Below are positions 33,934 through 45,138 of a stretch of DNA of 62,781 nt, one piece after another. A program made the position numbers and the translations under genes. The notes under the pieces were generated by a model, which had not been told where the DNA came from, ran no database searches, and worked only from the letters and a program-made list of their open reading frames with translations. Source of the stretch: Zygnema cylindricum (taxonomy: Eukaryota > Streptophyta > Zygnematophyceae > Zygnematales > Zygnemataceae); assembly GCA_037447655.1 (NCBI GenBank), contig JBBHKE010003116.1, positions 193,035 through 255,815 of the forward strand, given 5' to 3'. Every line of letters begins with the position of its first letter. The stretch's first letter is position 1.

Positions 33934-36900
33934 CTAATATCGCAACCATCCTCGTTTATACCCTTCTTTAAAAGTCCAATTAGGGTATCCCGTGGATCCC
34001 TTACTCACTTTTAGAGACCAGAAAAACCATCCGGCCGAAGCCGTATTGTACGTTTCGAGTTGAGCTCGACCGAAAGATCGATAATTATTTTTTTTTGCCT
34101 TCGCACTTTTTGGGAGTCCTAATGACCATTCGCCTAAAACACATAAAACAAAAGATTAAACGTTTACGAGTCACCAACTCATAACTTCCTAGAAATTTAC
34201 TAGGAGAAAGGGTCAAAATAAAGGAAATGAAATGGATAAAGAAATGAGAGTTTGGTGAGACGATCCTCAAACTGTACTTTCCAATTTGCGCAACATAGAA
34301 ATAAAAATTAAAAAATGGAGAATGAAAACACTTGAAAAGATGGGAACCTACACAACCGACAATGTACAGAAAACTGGAATAACTGAATCAAAACTAAAAC
34401 CAAAACCAAAAATGAAAATAAAAACAAAAACAAAAACTAAAAATCAAAATGAAATTAAAACCAAAAGAAAGGACCGAAACCAAAAACAAAAAACTAAAAC
34501 TAAAACCGAAAATAAATAGCGGAAAAGTTAAGAAAAAAACAAAAAGAATTGATGAAATTTCTGTACCAATCATGACTGTTCGTCCCCCTTGTTTGTTAAG
34601 AGCGGCAATTTGCGATCCGTAAATATTTTGAACATAATCCAAATGGAATTTCACATTTTTTCCTTCGAAACTTGGAGTAAAAACTTGATAGTAATGGACA
34701 TCGTATACCACATTGTTGTACTGCAACATTATAAAAGAACAAAGAAAGTGGAAAAGAAAAAGACAAAACAAATTGTCAATAAACAAACAATTCAGTATCA
34801 CGGTTTAACTGTAGCAGAGCATTTAGCCAAACGATTTAAGAAGGAAAAAATTAAAAAATTTGATTACTTCTGAGCCAAATCGACCAAAGCACAACAATTT
34901 CCCATAGACATAATGAGTTCCGTGAATGGTTTTACAAAAAACAAAGATGTTGAAAAAAGGGTCAAAAAGTGACATCGCTTATTTAGACCAAAACACCAAA
35001 TACTGAAACATTAGGGACAGATTTTGATGATAAAACATGAAACTACTCCAGAATTGTTATCCGAAACTAAGAATTCCCTTTGTTTTATTTCAGATACACC
35101 AAAAGGAAAAAAAAACAATAATACCCAACTGCCATCACGAGAAAGAATATTTTCCGATTTCTTTTTCTTTTTTTGTTTCTTTTACCTTCAATGGATCGAC
35201 CATGTGTCCATCAAAATCTGAATCTTTTCCACCGACGAATCCCGAGATTCCCACATAACAACATGGAGAATACTGCCGAATGACGTCATATGCGTCCAAA
35301 TGAAACTGTTTCAGTACCGTTAAAGCGTTGTTATCCATGATTTGGTTCAAATCCACATTGGGTTCATTGAGAGTTCCAATTCCCATAAGAGATTTGCTTT
35401 TGCCATACCTGAAGAAAAAAACAAAAAACAGATAAAGTTTGTATCAGAGGCTTAGTAAGACAGACGAGTTACTGAAAAGACAGAAAGAAAGTCAAAAAAA
35501 GAGGTTAGCCAAAGAGGTTGGACTAAGGGATTGAAGGTGAGCCAAAAACACTATGGGAAGTCACACCGAAAAGAGCGATTTAAAAACCCTAAAAAACGTC
35601 TTCCTTCCCTCTCCCTCCTCCCTCCCCCTCTCCCTCCTTCCCTCCCTCTCCCTCACCTCTCGGCCAGAAAACCGATGGCATTCACCGTATCCTTAACATA
35701 TGTGGTTCCTGCCCTCCCCCAGTCCAAAATTCCGTCCCTCGACCCACTCTCCGCTCCTCTATTTTGACCTCCGGGGGCTCCATGCATTGACAGCCATATG
35801 CGGATGTTGTAGCTCTCTGTACGGAAACATGGAGGGAGAGAGAGAGAGGGAGAGAGAGGGAGGGAGGGAAGGAGGGAGGGAGGGAGGGAGGGAGGGAATT
35901 AGAGAGTGCGAGAGAAGGAGAGAAAGAAATAGGAGATGGTGAATCACCATGGATAGAAGTAGGTGAGTTTGTCGCTACCGCAAATAGTGTGGAATTCAAT
36001 GCTACTTATTGTATGCCAAAAACACTGCGTTCACAGCACAGGGTTTAGTTGCAATTCTTCTAAAACTTTTCTTACCTGCGAAAACAAACGCTGCATCGAG
36101 AGCTTCAAGCCCTCCCGGAGCAAACGGCCAATCGGGTACGCCCTTTTGTGCGATCCAATAGCCGACAGGAATGCGAACAGTATTGATTCCAACACTTGCC
36201 AGGTATTTCCAATCATTTTCATTTATGAATGTGGTTCTATGTGCCGCCATGTCAGTTGCAGCCGTTGGACTCCATCTAGAGATTTGCCATTCACCTTGAA
36301 CGGCTGACGCCTGAAAGTCGGGGAAAATGCTTATTAGATAACATTGAAAAAGTCACAAAAATGTGGACCTCATTTCCTAAATGCATTGTGTATTGTGCAC
36401 TGTCATGTGCAATATCTGATGTCTGATGTCCGGTATCCAATCTATAATATCCAGAGTTCAAAGTTCAAAGATCAATATGCAGTGCCCAAAGTTCAATGTT
36501 CAATTTTAATGTGCAACGTCCAATGTTCAGAAGTAATCCTCTCTCATGTGCAATGCGTGATGTCCAATCTCTGAGCAATGGAGAGTGACCGCTTAAAGTT
36601 TCATTGTTCATTGTCCAATGCTCAATGTTCAATGTCCGAATTTTATTGTTTGATGTTCAATGTCATTGTTCATTGTTCGTTGTTCAATGATCAATGTTCA
36701 CCATTCAATGTCCAGAGTTCATTGTTCGCTATTCAATGTTCAATGTTTGATGTTCATGTTCATTGTCGAACGTTCATTGTTCATTGCTCGTTGTTCAATT
36801 TTCAATGTCCAACGTTCATCGATTTATGTTCAATGTCCATGTTCGATGTTCAACGTTCATCGTTCGATGTTTGAAGCTCAATGTAATGTCCAATTTGCAA

Positions 36901-39900
36901 TGTGCATTGTGCAGCGTGCAATATGGAATGTGGAATTTGCAAAAGCCCAACATCCAGTTTCAATGTACATGCCACTGTCTAATGTCTAACAATGAAACAA
37001 CCTTGTTGAAAACATTTTACTATCTTGAGAATTTTCACCAATTCAAAAGACCCATTCCACCAATCATCCAACAACAACAAATCTGCCAATACCACAAAAA
37101 GGTAAAAATTTGAAGTGTGAACAGCGTTTCAAAATATAAAAATAAATTATGAAAGTACTCGTATCAAACTTTAGTTGCCATCATACCCGTTCCATTTTGA
37201 ATGCAGCATCGCTGTCCCAGCTGGCCCTGTTATTCAAATCCCCAGGAGAGTTTCCGTCGGCAGCTAAACTACCATCTGCTTTTGCCCGGATAAACTTTCC
37301 GTTTCTTGTTTGTAGCATCACAAGTGATCTCTGAAACGGTGACACCTGTCCACGTGCAAACACATTGTCGCCGCCATAAAATTTAAAGACAAATCAGAAA
37401 CTGAAGTAAAAAAAAGAAGGAGAATCCAAGAAAACTAGACGTATCTTGTCAAATCAGTATTCGCCCTTTAGATCGACTGCAGTTTCGACAAAATTTCTCG
37501 ACTCCCTTAGATGATCTTGAAGATACAGACAACGAACACGCAAGTATAAAGAAGACAGGAGAGACTTGTTATATCTACACCACACATTGCAAAGTGGACA
37601 CACCATGACTCTCCTCGATTGTCCAATCTCTGCCTGATTTTTTTCAATTATTGTGTCCCCTCACGATCTAGGTTTTCAACATAACAAGTCCCAGCACAGA
37701 AATATACAGAAAAGTACAGAAGGTACAGATGGTAGAAACAGTATAAGTCTTTTTGGAATGGAAATTCTTACATGCAGCGTAAAGACGTCATTTCCGTCCG
37801 TATCTGCGTAAGCAGAACTGGTCCATAGACTTCCTCCTCCTCCGTTGGACGCCATAAAATAATTTCCGGTCGGACGACTTCTCAACTTGAACTTGGCAGA
37901 ACCGGACGTACCGTTGTCACGTCGCACGTGGTACGTTTCCCAGTCGCCAGGTGTCCCTTCCATGTTGCAGTGTACCTGAATCCAACTCCCAGAGAAAACG
38001 ACAAATACCCAGTTTTGTCAGTATCTATTTTACCATTTTCTTCTTTAGTCAAATTCCGAATTGAAGGTCACCAGAGCTCAAAAGACTAGCATCTAAACAT
38101 TTGCAACCTGATATAATATCCAAAATCGCCTTCGGTTTTCTCATGGATGAGAAACCTCAAAAGTCACAATATTCCCAATACTAGTCTCTCTCTCTCACCA
38201 CCGCTACCTGATCTTTTCGTTGACAAAGTTTACCTTTAGTCTCACCCATTATCAATCCACACTAATATCGGTACAAACCGATCCCCGCCTCCTACATAAC
38301 CCACTCTCCATGCAAAACCCCTCGCTTTTCCGACACCTCTCCTTTTACGGTTTCACTTTCCAAGTCCGTAAAACCGTCCAATCAACAACGATAACTACTT
38401 ATGGTCTCTTTCACGTGTGAACATCAAAAATCACCTGCTTGTTGTTCTTCCAAGTGGTGACATATTTCCCGGTTTTTACGGACTTCAAATAGATTTGCCA
38501 GCCGTCCACAAGATCCGGAACTTTGTCATATAGTGAGGGAGACATCCACTCCTCCGCCAAAAAAAGACCGCCCAGATTCACACCGCGGATGCGTGCCACC
38601 TGGCAGAGGGAGGGAGAGCGAAGGAGGGTTGGGAGGCGAGCGAGAGGGAGAGGGAGAGGGAGAGGGAGAGGAAAAAGGAGGGACAGTATTGCGGATCAGA
38701 TTTAGAGGGGGGAGGAGCAAGGAAGAGGGGGGAAGTAGGGATGATACTGAGGATCATCTTGGCAGAGGGAGAAGGAGAGGAAGATGGCGAGCGAGAGGGA
38801 GGGAAGGCGGGAGGGAGGCAGGGAGGGAGGGAGGGAGGGAGAGATATCCCACCTGCATGACCTCTCGGACATTCCAGGTGGCAACTGTGCCAGCATCTTC
38901 TCCCTGTGAGAAATCGGCCAATCGCAGCGCTCCCTTGCCGTCAGAGGTGCTCCATGCGACTTTTTTTCCGTTGTACGCTTGCAACTGTACTTTTTTCTGG
39001 TCCACCTGTCACCCCAAGACTCCCTTTTTCTTAAGATGAGAAGCTTAAAAATCTCTAACAACTACACATTGATATGTTGAACTTAGGAATACAAACCGAA
39101 AAAAAAAGACAAAAAAAAGGTTCATTCGAGCGTAAAATAATTAACTGTTATATTGACTATTTTTTTGACACTTCTGTCACCGACTGAAATATCCCAACTT
39201 AAATAAAAGTTAAAAAAAAAGATTTTGCCGAAATTTGACTGTTGAAACACAACATATAGCTCCTTGTATTTTTTGAAAAAGTTTTCCGAGATTCTCACAA
39301 TAATCGCAGTAAAAACGGCTTCTGCGGTTTTTTCGTTTGTCACTGCGGCCAAATACCCTTCGCTCGTCGGAGAAATATACTTTCCATTTGGTGCCATTAG
39401 AAAAAAAGAGGTCGTATTAAGTCTCTTAACAGTGATAAATTCCAATGTTGAGGGAGGAGTTGTAGAGTATAACCCAATTGGACCCGTTCCCCAATACGAA
39501 TATTTCGAATAATCGGTAGTTGTAGTAGGAGGAGGAGGAGACGGTTTTGAAGAAGGGTTGTCAGTACCCAAACCATGGTTTTCAGTATCTCGAAAACCTG
39601 TCTGAAGCAGTTTTCGTCTTCTTCCTTGTCCCATCACCGATATATCTTCATATGACAAAAGAGAATTATTGTAGAATACTCCGTTGTATACAACACCGGT
39701 ATAAAAAGTTCCGTCAAAACTGAGAGAATCGATAATATGAAGATAGGAATTAGGTATCGAAGATCCCAAGGGAATTGATAAAGACGAGAAATCTTCGTTC
39801 GATGTATAATTGAAACCAGAATAAGTATTTGACGCCGTGTCTTCACTCGTCACTTTGAATACATAGAGATAAAAACTTCCGAGGAAATAAGTGCAAGTTA

Positions 39901-42356
39901 CATTTTCACCTATATAATTCTGGGCTTTGAAAACCGTAATGTTCATATTTGATGTAGAGAGAACTACACCATTTACGGCAGCATCGATTTGACCAGGAAC
40001 CGGAGGAGGGGAGGGAGTGGGAGAAGCGAGAGGAGGCGAAGGAGGAGGAGGAGAAGTGAGAATTGGTGGAGGATAAAAAGAAGAGTTTGGAGAGGGAGGG
40101 GCAACTGGGGATTGGAAAATAGAACCGAATATGGGAGAAGGAGTAGCTGTGGGACTCCACCAGAAGTCGTAAGTCACAGACTGGAGTTGAATCTACACCA
40201 TATAATACAACGAAAAAAAGAAGAAAGGAAAACTTTTTCAAAAGTCAGGATTGGTTTTTTTTATGTGACAAAATTTTCTTTGACTTTTTCAAGGTGAAGG
40301 GTTAGGACTCGAAAAATGGAAACATTGAGCACTGAACTTCAAAAAAAAAAACATTCAACGTAATGATGATGACTAGATATTGGAAACTGAACAGTACACA
40401 TTAAATATCAAATGATGTTCAACTGAAGTCTCTTTCCCTTTGTCCTCTCCCTGTCCCTCTTTCCCTCTGTGCCTCTCTCCTTCGTTGCCCCTCTCCCTTT
40501 TTCTCTCCATTCAGTTACATGATTCTGGAAAGCGAAACTTCCTAACCAAGTCCAAAAACCCCTAAAATACCCTAAAATAAAAAAACCATTTCATCTCTCC
40601 CTTTCTCTCCCCCCCTACCTGTGCCCCATCTCCCAATGCAGTTGACCACCAAGTCGAGTCGAGAGTCGCGGAACCTTTTTGATATCCTTGTTGCGAATAC
40701 TCTCCAGAGCTACAAACTTGCCCTAGTTTTGGTAAAGTCAACGGAGGTAAGGTGGGACCCGCAACACTTCCCACAATATTTTTTACAAACACATTCATAA
40801 CCGGCATTCGAGTGTGATCCCACATGAAGAGAGCCGGTAAAAGGAGAGCCAATAGGATGATAAAGAGAGAACAAAAGTTAAATGAAGTAGGGAGAGGAAC
40901 TTTTGGAGGTTCCGGATGCCACGAAGGTCGTCCAGCTGTCGCATGCATAGCTAAAGTTTTCACTCTTTGAAGTTTTTTCTGTCGGAAACAAAACCAGAAA
41001 CATAAACAAAAATGCCAATTTGTAAGATACAACGATTTCTCAACTCCACAAAACAAAACCCAACAGGAAAAACCACTCTAACCTCCAAAGCGACATCCAA
41101 CACTTTTCCCACGTCCTTTCACCACTCAAAATAAGCGAGAATTAGAACCAACTCACTTGGACGTCTTCCGATTGCAACTTCTCCTGAATATCGCGAATTC
41201 GCTCCATTGTCTTTGACCTCACATATTTTACCGGCATCGTCAATTGTCGAGCGAAATTTTCTGTATGTTTTATGGCCATGGTGGTCGCCCGTTCCAATCG
41301 CCCTTCACCAACAGCGAGGCGACGCCGTCGCACTTCTTCCAAATGTTGGGCCGCAACCTCCACTAGACACCACAGTAAATAGGGAGGATGGAATATTCAA
41401 TTTCCGGCTTTCAACACTACCAATTTCTAACACTAGACAACAAACCAGAAACGGAGTCGATAAGAAAGATGAGATATTCGATTACCGGCTTTTCAACACT
41501 ATCAAATTTTAACACACGACAAACCAGAGACGGAGTAGTTAAGGAGGATGGGACACTCAACAACCGGCTTTGGACACTACAGTCCATGGTTATTAGAGTT
41601 AATAACACGTGTTTTTCATAACGAGCGCGTGTTTTTTTGACCCAGAATCATAATTTACTGTCATACCACTGTTTAGTTAAGTGGTTCATAATGAGCCACG
41701 AGTCAAATATAATTTGGTGTAAATGACGAAAAATCCGCTAAAACACTGATCATTGGCTAACACTAATAGTGAAAGTAAGGTGTACCAAATTCAAACACTA
41801 GACAGTGAATCAGAAAAATGAACGTGAAATGGAAATATGGGCGACAAAAATCAAAACATTGTAACAGGAGTTGGATTTCTTTTTAAAGTTCTCAACCGCA
41901 TCTCCAAACAGTGTGAGACTTGTCCCCCAATCTTACTTTATCACTCTCTCTCAATCTCTCTCACTCTCCCTCTCTCACCCTCCCACTCCCTCTCTCCCCT
42001 CTCACCTTCATCCTCGTCTTCACAGTCGTACCTCCCCGTGAAAGCACTTGTGAGAGACCTCCCAAAAGTTGTGGTCCGAGTGAGAACCGACCGAAACGTT
42101 GAGCTTCGACTTAGAATCGATACTTGTCGTTGAAAAAACGAATTTTGCCGACTAAAAGACGAGTTTTGTCGACTGAAAAATGCCGAATTTTGACGGCTGT
42201 AGCTTGTTTGTCGACTCATATGTTCCTCCGTTGGAGGTTCTGGAGGAGCTGAAAAATGGAAAATGAAACAAGAAGGAGAAAAAGAAACAAAGGAGAGAAA
42301 GAGGGAGAGGGAGAGGGAGAGGGAGAGGGAGAGGGAGAGAGAGAGGGGGAGAGAGA

Positions 42357-42423
<67 letters not shown>

Positions 42424-44040
42424 GAAAGAAAACGGAATGTCGGTGTTCAATGTCATCGACTTGAAACCAAAAGCTTGTAATGAAAGTTTGAATAAGATTA
42501 ATGAATTGAAAGTGAATTTGATTTTGACCACAATCTGTTAAAAAACCCAACGACTCTTTTTGTATTCACATTACAAACTTTGAGTTTCGCTTAATCGTAC
42601 GATTGTCCAATGACAGATCTTCAAAATAAAAACAAAAAACAAAAAAAAAAAAACAAATTCACCTACGTATCATTTGCGACTCATAAAGATCCACATCATC
42701 TTTCGAATCTCCCTCACTTCCAAGAAACTTCACCGTTCGTCTTTTTATAAAAGGTGGCGCACTGTCACTGGAGGAGTACGGTCTGAATGGAGCAATTACA
42801 AACAGCCACGTGGCATTTCACAAATAAGACAAAATCAGATCATTTGGGCGGAAAGCATTTTTCAGAAAAGATGTTCCATCGTCTGCTTAAGCGTGACGTC
42901 ACATGTTCCAAAAGATGACACGTGGCAAGAGACTTGAATCAGATACATGCTTCAGGTTGCAGTATGAAGCAAGCAGGAAGGAGAGGGAGGGAGGGCGCGA
43001 GAGAGAGGGGAGGGAGCGGAGGGGGAGAGAGAGAGGAGAGAGAGGAAAGAGAGGAGAGGGAGAGGGAGAGGGAGAGGGAGAGGGAGAGGGAGAGGGAGAG
43101 GGAGCGGGAGAGGGAGAGGGAGAGGGAGAGGAGAGAGAGAGGAGAGAGAGAGGGAGAGGGAGAGGGGAGAGGGAGAGGGAGAGGGGAGAGGGGAGAGGGG
43201 AGAGGGGAGAGGGAGAGGGAGAGGGAGAGGGAGAGGGAGAGGGAGAGGGAGAGAGAAAGGAGATAGAGAGAGAGGGAGAGGAAGCGGGAGAAGAAGCGGG
43301 AGAGGGAGAGGGAGAGGGAGAGGGAGAGGGAGAGGGAGAGAGAAAGGAGATAAAGAGAGAGGGAGAGGAAGCGGGAGAAGAAGCGGGAGAGGGAGAGGGA
43401 GAGCGAGAGGGAGAGGGAGGGAGAGGAAGAGGGAGCGGGAGAGGGAGGAAGAGAGAGGCATAGTGTTCGGCTGTAATTGTGTCCCTCAATCGCATTTTCT
43501 TGCCACTGGCCGCTCGACAAAGCTCCCATCTAGCGCTGCAACATCTAGCGCATTTCGGAGGTCCGTCTTCAAATCTACACTAATTCAGGTGGCCGTCACG
43601 TCACAAAGTAGCAGTAGCCCGTCATTCCCGGTTGAATTTGTGGTGTGAAAATATCGCTTGGAAAGTTTAAAACCCATTTGAAAAAAAAACGCTTACCAGC
43701 ACATTACGGAGAATGAAAGCCAGCAAAACAGTGCGTCCGTACAGGTATCCTGTACTTTCCGTACATTGATGAAGTGTACGGTAAAAAACAAAAAAGAGTC
43801 CTGTGACAAGAAAATGGTGCGACTAAGAACTGAATGGCGCACAAAGGAGGTAGAAATGAAGAGGGGAGAGAGAGGGAGAGAGAGGGAGAGAGAGGAAGGG
43901 AGAGGGAGGGAGAGAGGAAATGAGAATGGAGAGAAGGTTTTTTGTTTTCCGTACCTCCCTCCGTCTCCCTCGTACCCTTCCTCTTCGTCGTATTCTCCCT
44001 CCGACTCTCCGGACGACGGCCGCCTCCGCATGTCTGCCAT
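33934..44040 (-). CDS. Type II membrane GH5 exo-beta-1,3-glucanase (glucan 1,3-beta-glucosidase) with fascin-like modules
   Basis: Fifteen exons: 44040-43955, 42782-42667, 42248-42006, 41362-41157, 40978-40619, 40192-39299, 39005-38853, 38599-38435, 37975-37772, 37345-37187, 36310-36076, 35816-35657, 35408-35186, 34720-34567, 34133-33934. They total 3558 nt, 1185 residues; all junctions are GT-AG and in phase. The cytosolic tail (1-249) has tandem RQxS motifs (79-111). One hydrophobic segment spans 250-270. A Pro-rich stalk (SPPPPSPP) covers about 350-402, an unknown domain 405-525, RRRKLL 528-533, and fascin-like modules about 595-685 and 710-860. GH5 begins at RGVNLGG (about 691) and resumes with TVRIPVGYW and [10 protein letters not shown]. 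Acid/base Glu1009 lies in TLNEPN and nucleophile Glu1121 in GEWS, so it should be active. Expected role: removing glucose from beta-1,3-glucan at the cell surface. Exon 2's acceptor is the least certain (an alternative 20 bp inside). Confidence 0.88.
34373..34520. repeat. A-rich (AAAACC/AAAACT)n tract in a GH5 intron
   Basis: Repeated AAAACYAAAA words in the last intron of the GH5 gene. The apparent + ORF (34286-34519) is a product of this composition. Confidence 0.8.
35821..35930. repeat. GGGA-type purine tract in a GH5 intron
   Basis: GAGAGGGA and (GGGA)n directly upstream (in gene sense) of the exon ending at 35657. On the coding strand it forms the polypyrimidine tract before that exon's acceptor. 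Confidence 0.85.
36390..36975. repeat. Degenerate short tandem array (CAATGTT type) in a GH5 intron
   Basis: About 580 bp made of variants of TTCAATGTCCAATGTTCATTG. The unit is roughly 7-10 bp. It keeps two + strand frames open (36578-36989), which translate as FNVQCS-like repeats and are not genes. Confidence 0.85.
38603..38850. repeat. Purine-rich (GGGAGA/GGGA)n tract in a GH5 intron
   Basis: GAGAGG and GGGAGG repeats fill most of the intron between exons ending at 38853 and starting at 38599. Confidence 0.85.
42297..42420. repeat. (GGGAGA)n-(GT)n-(GA)n compound microsatellite
   Basis: A hexamer run (42300-42345), GT repeats (42358-42372) and GA repeats (42373-42417) lie in sequence within a GH5 intron. 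Confidence 0.92.
42977..43455. repeat. (GGGAGA)n hexamer array in the first GH5 intron
   Basis: About 480 bp of GGGAGA/GAGAGG units with GAGGAAGCGGGAGAAGAAGC inserts repeated at about 43275 and 43365. Long ORFs on both strands here are artefacts of the repeat. Confidence 0.95.
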
Positions 44041-44096
44041 TGGAGGGGAGGGCTGCCTCGGGACAGGGGGGGGAGGGGAGACGGAAGCGGGAGAGA

Positions 44097-44149
<53 letters not shown>

Positions 44150-44460
44150 GGATGGGGAAGGGAAGAAGGGTGGAAAGAGAGAGGTGAGGAAAGGGAGAGA
44201 TAATGGGAGAATGAGAGGAGAAGGAAACAGAAGATATAGCGAATTGGAAAGATAAAGAATTTCTGGCGCCACGTGTCGCCCGGGGAGAACTCTCTCTCTC
44301 TCTCTCTCTCTCTCGCTCTCTCTCTCTCTCCCTCAGAGTAGGAGACGCGGGGGAGAGGGAGGGAACAAACTGCCCAACCGTTTGGGAGTGGTGCGTTTCT
44401 CTCGGCAGCCGAGGAAACCGTACAGCGCAGTACGGACGGTTAGAAACAGACAAACAAAAT
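44041..44460. promoter_or_regulatory. GA/CT-rich upstream region of the GH5 gene
   Basis: Two opposed microsatellites, GA at 44090-44148 and CT at 44289-44330, lie 50-290 bp upstream of the GH5 start. GA/CT tracts in plant promoters are known targets of BBR/BPC factors; a role here is inference only. Confidence 0.35.
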
Positions 44461-45138
44461 GGTAAGAGCCAAGGCCAAACGGAGTTGGTTCAGCGGATTA
44501 GAACGCGGTACGGAATGTCGGTGGCAAGGGTGAAACACCGACGGTTGAATACGACAAAGTAATCCTCTTCGACGGTTTCTTAAAATCTTAAAATGGGGGT
44601 TCGCAGAATTGCCGTTGAATTTGCATGATTCCGATCGTAGAGAATTTAGACTTTAACGATATGACGTCATCCTGCGCACAAATAGGCGGGAAAACTATTA
44701 ACAGTTCTTAAGCTGACCGTTCACGCAATAAAGTTCAGCCACTCTAAAACATGTCAATCCTTACTTCCTGAGGTAGCAAAATTGAAAGTTTCGAAGCGTT
44801 ACATACTGTCAATAGTAGAATAACGATAAAACCGGTCATTTTAACTGTAGTGCGTAAAAAACTGCCGAAATGACGTCGCTGTCATCATCATCACCATGTC
44901 AGTACGGTAGATTTGTAATGTAGTGAAATCCAGTAACTTCCAGCTTTGACGGATGATGGTTTCCGGTACGGTGTGTATTAAGTGATGGACGGTTTGGATA
45001 TACAATCCCAAGCCAACTTTCAACCGTCTGTAATACTCTGTTAATCTCTATACAAAAGTAAATGACTCATCAACATTGGACTGGGCCAGAGTATGTATGA
45101 GTGTAAGCCTGTAAGACCAGTCGCAAAAGTCAAATTTC
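44461..45138. other. Intergenic, nothing firm
   Basis: No gene. A weak polymerase III A-box-like word (TGGTTCAGCGG, 44486-44496) has only a poor B-box candidate downstream. Confidence 0.35.

Noticed and set aside
36578-36989. Open frames with FNVQCS-like repeats
   Set aside because: They arise from the degenerate CAATGTT tandem array in a GH5 intron.
41577-41794. Possible TA-flanked MITE
   Set aside because: ACAGTCCATGGTTATTAGAG and CTAATAGTGAAAGTAAGGTG share only the TATTAG core; the ends do not pair well enough to call an element.
42903-43529. Several long overlapping ORFs on both strands
   Set aside because: All are translations of the GGGAGA hexamer repeat (Glu-Arg-Gly or Ser-Pro-Leu runs) inside an intron of the GH5 gene.
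44486-44552. Possible tRNA or SINE head (A-box-like TGGTTCAGCGG)
   Set aside because: The downstream B-box candidate (GGTTGAATAC) lacks the invariant TTC core and no cloverleaf can be folded by eye.
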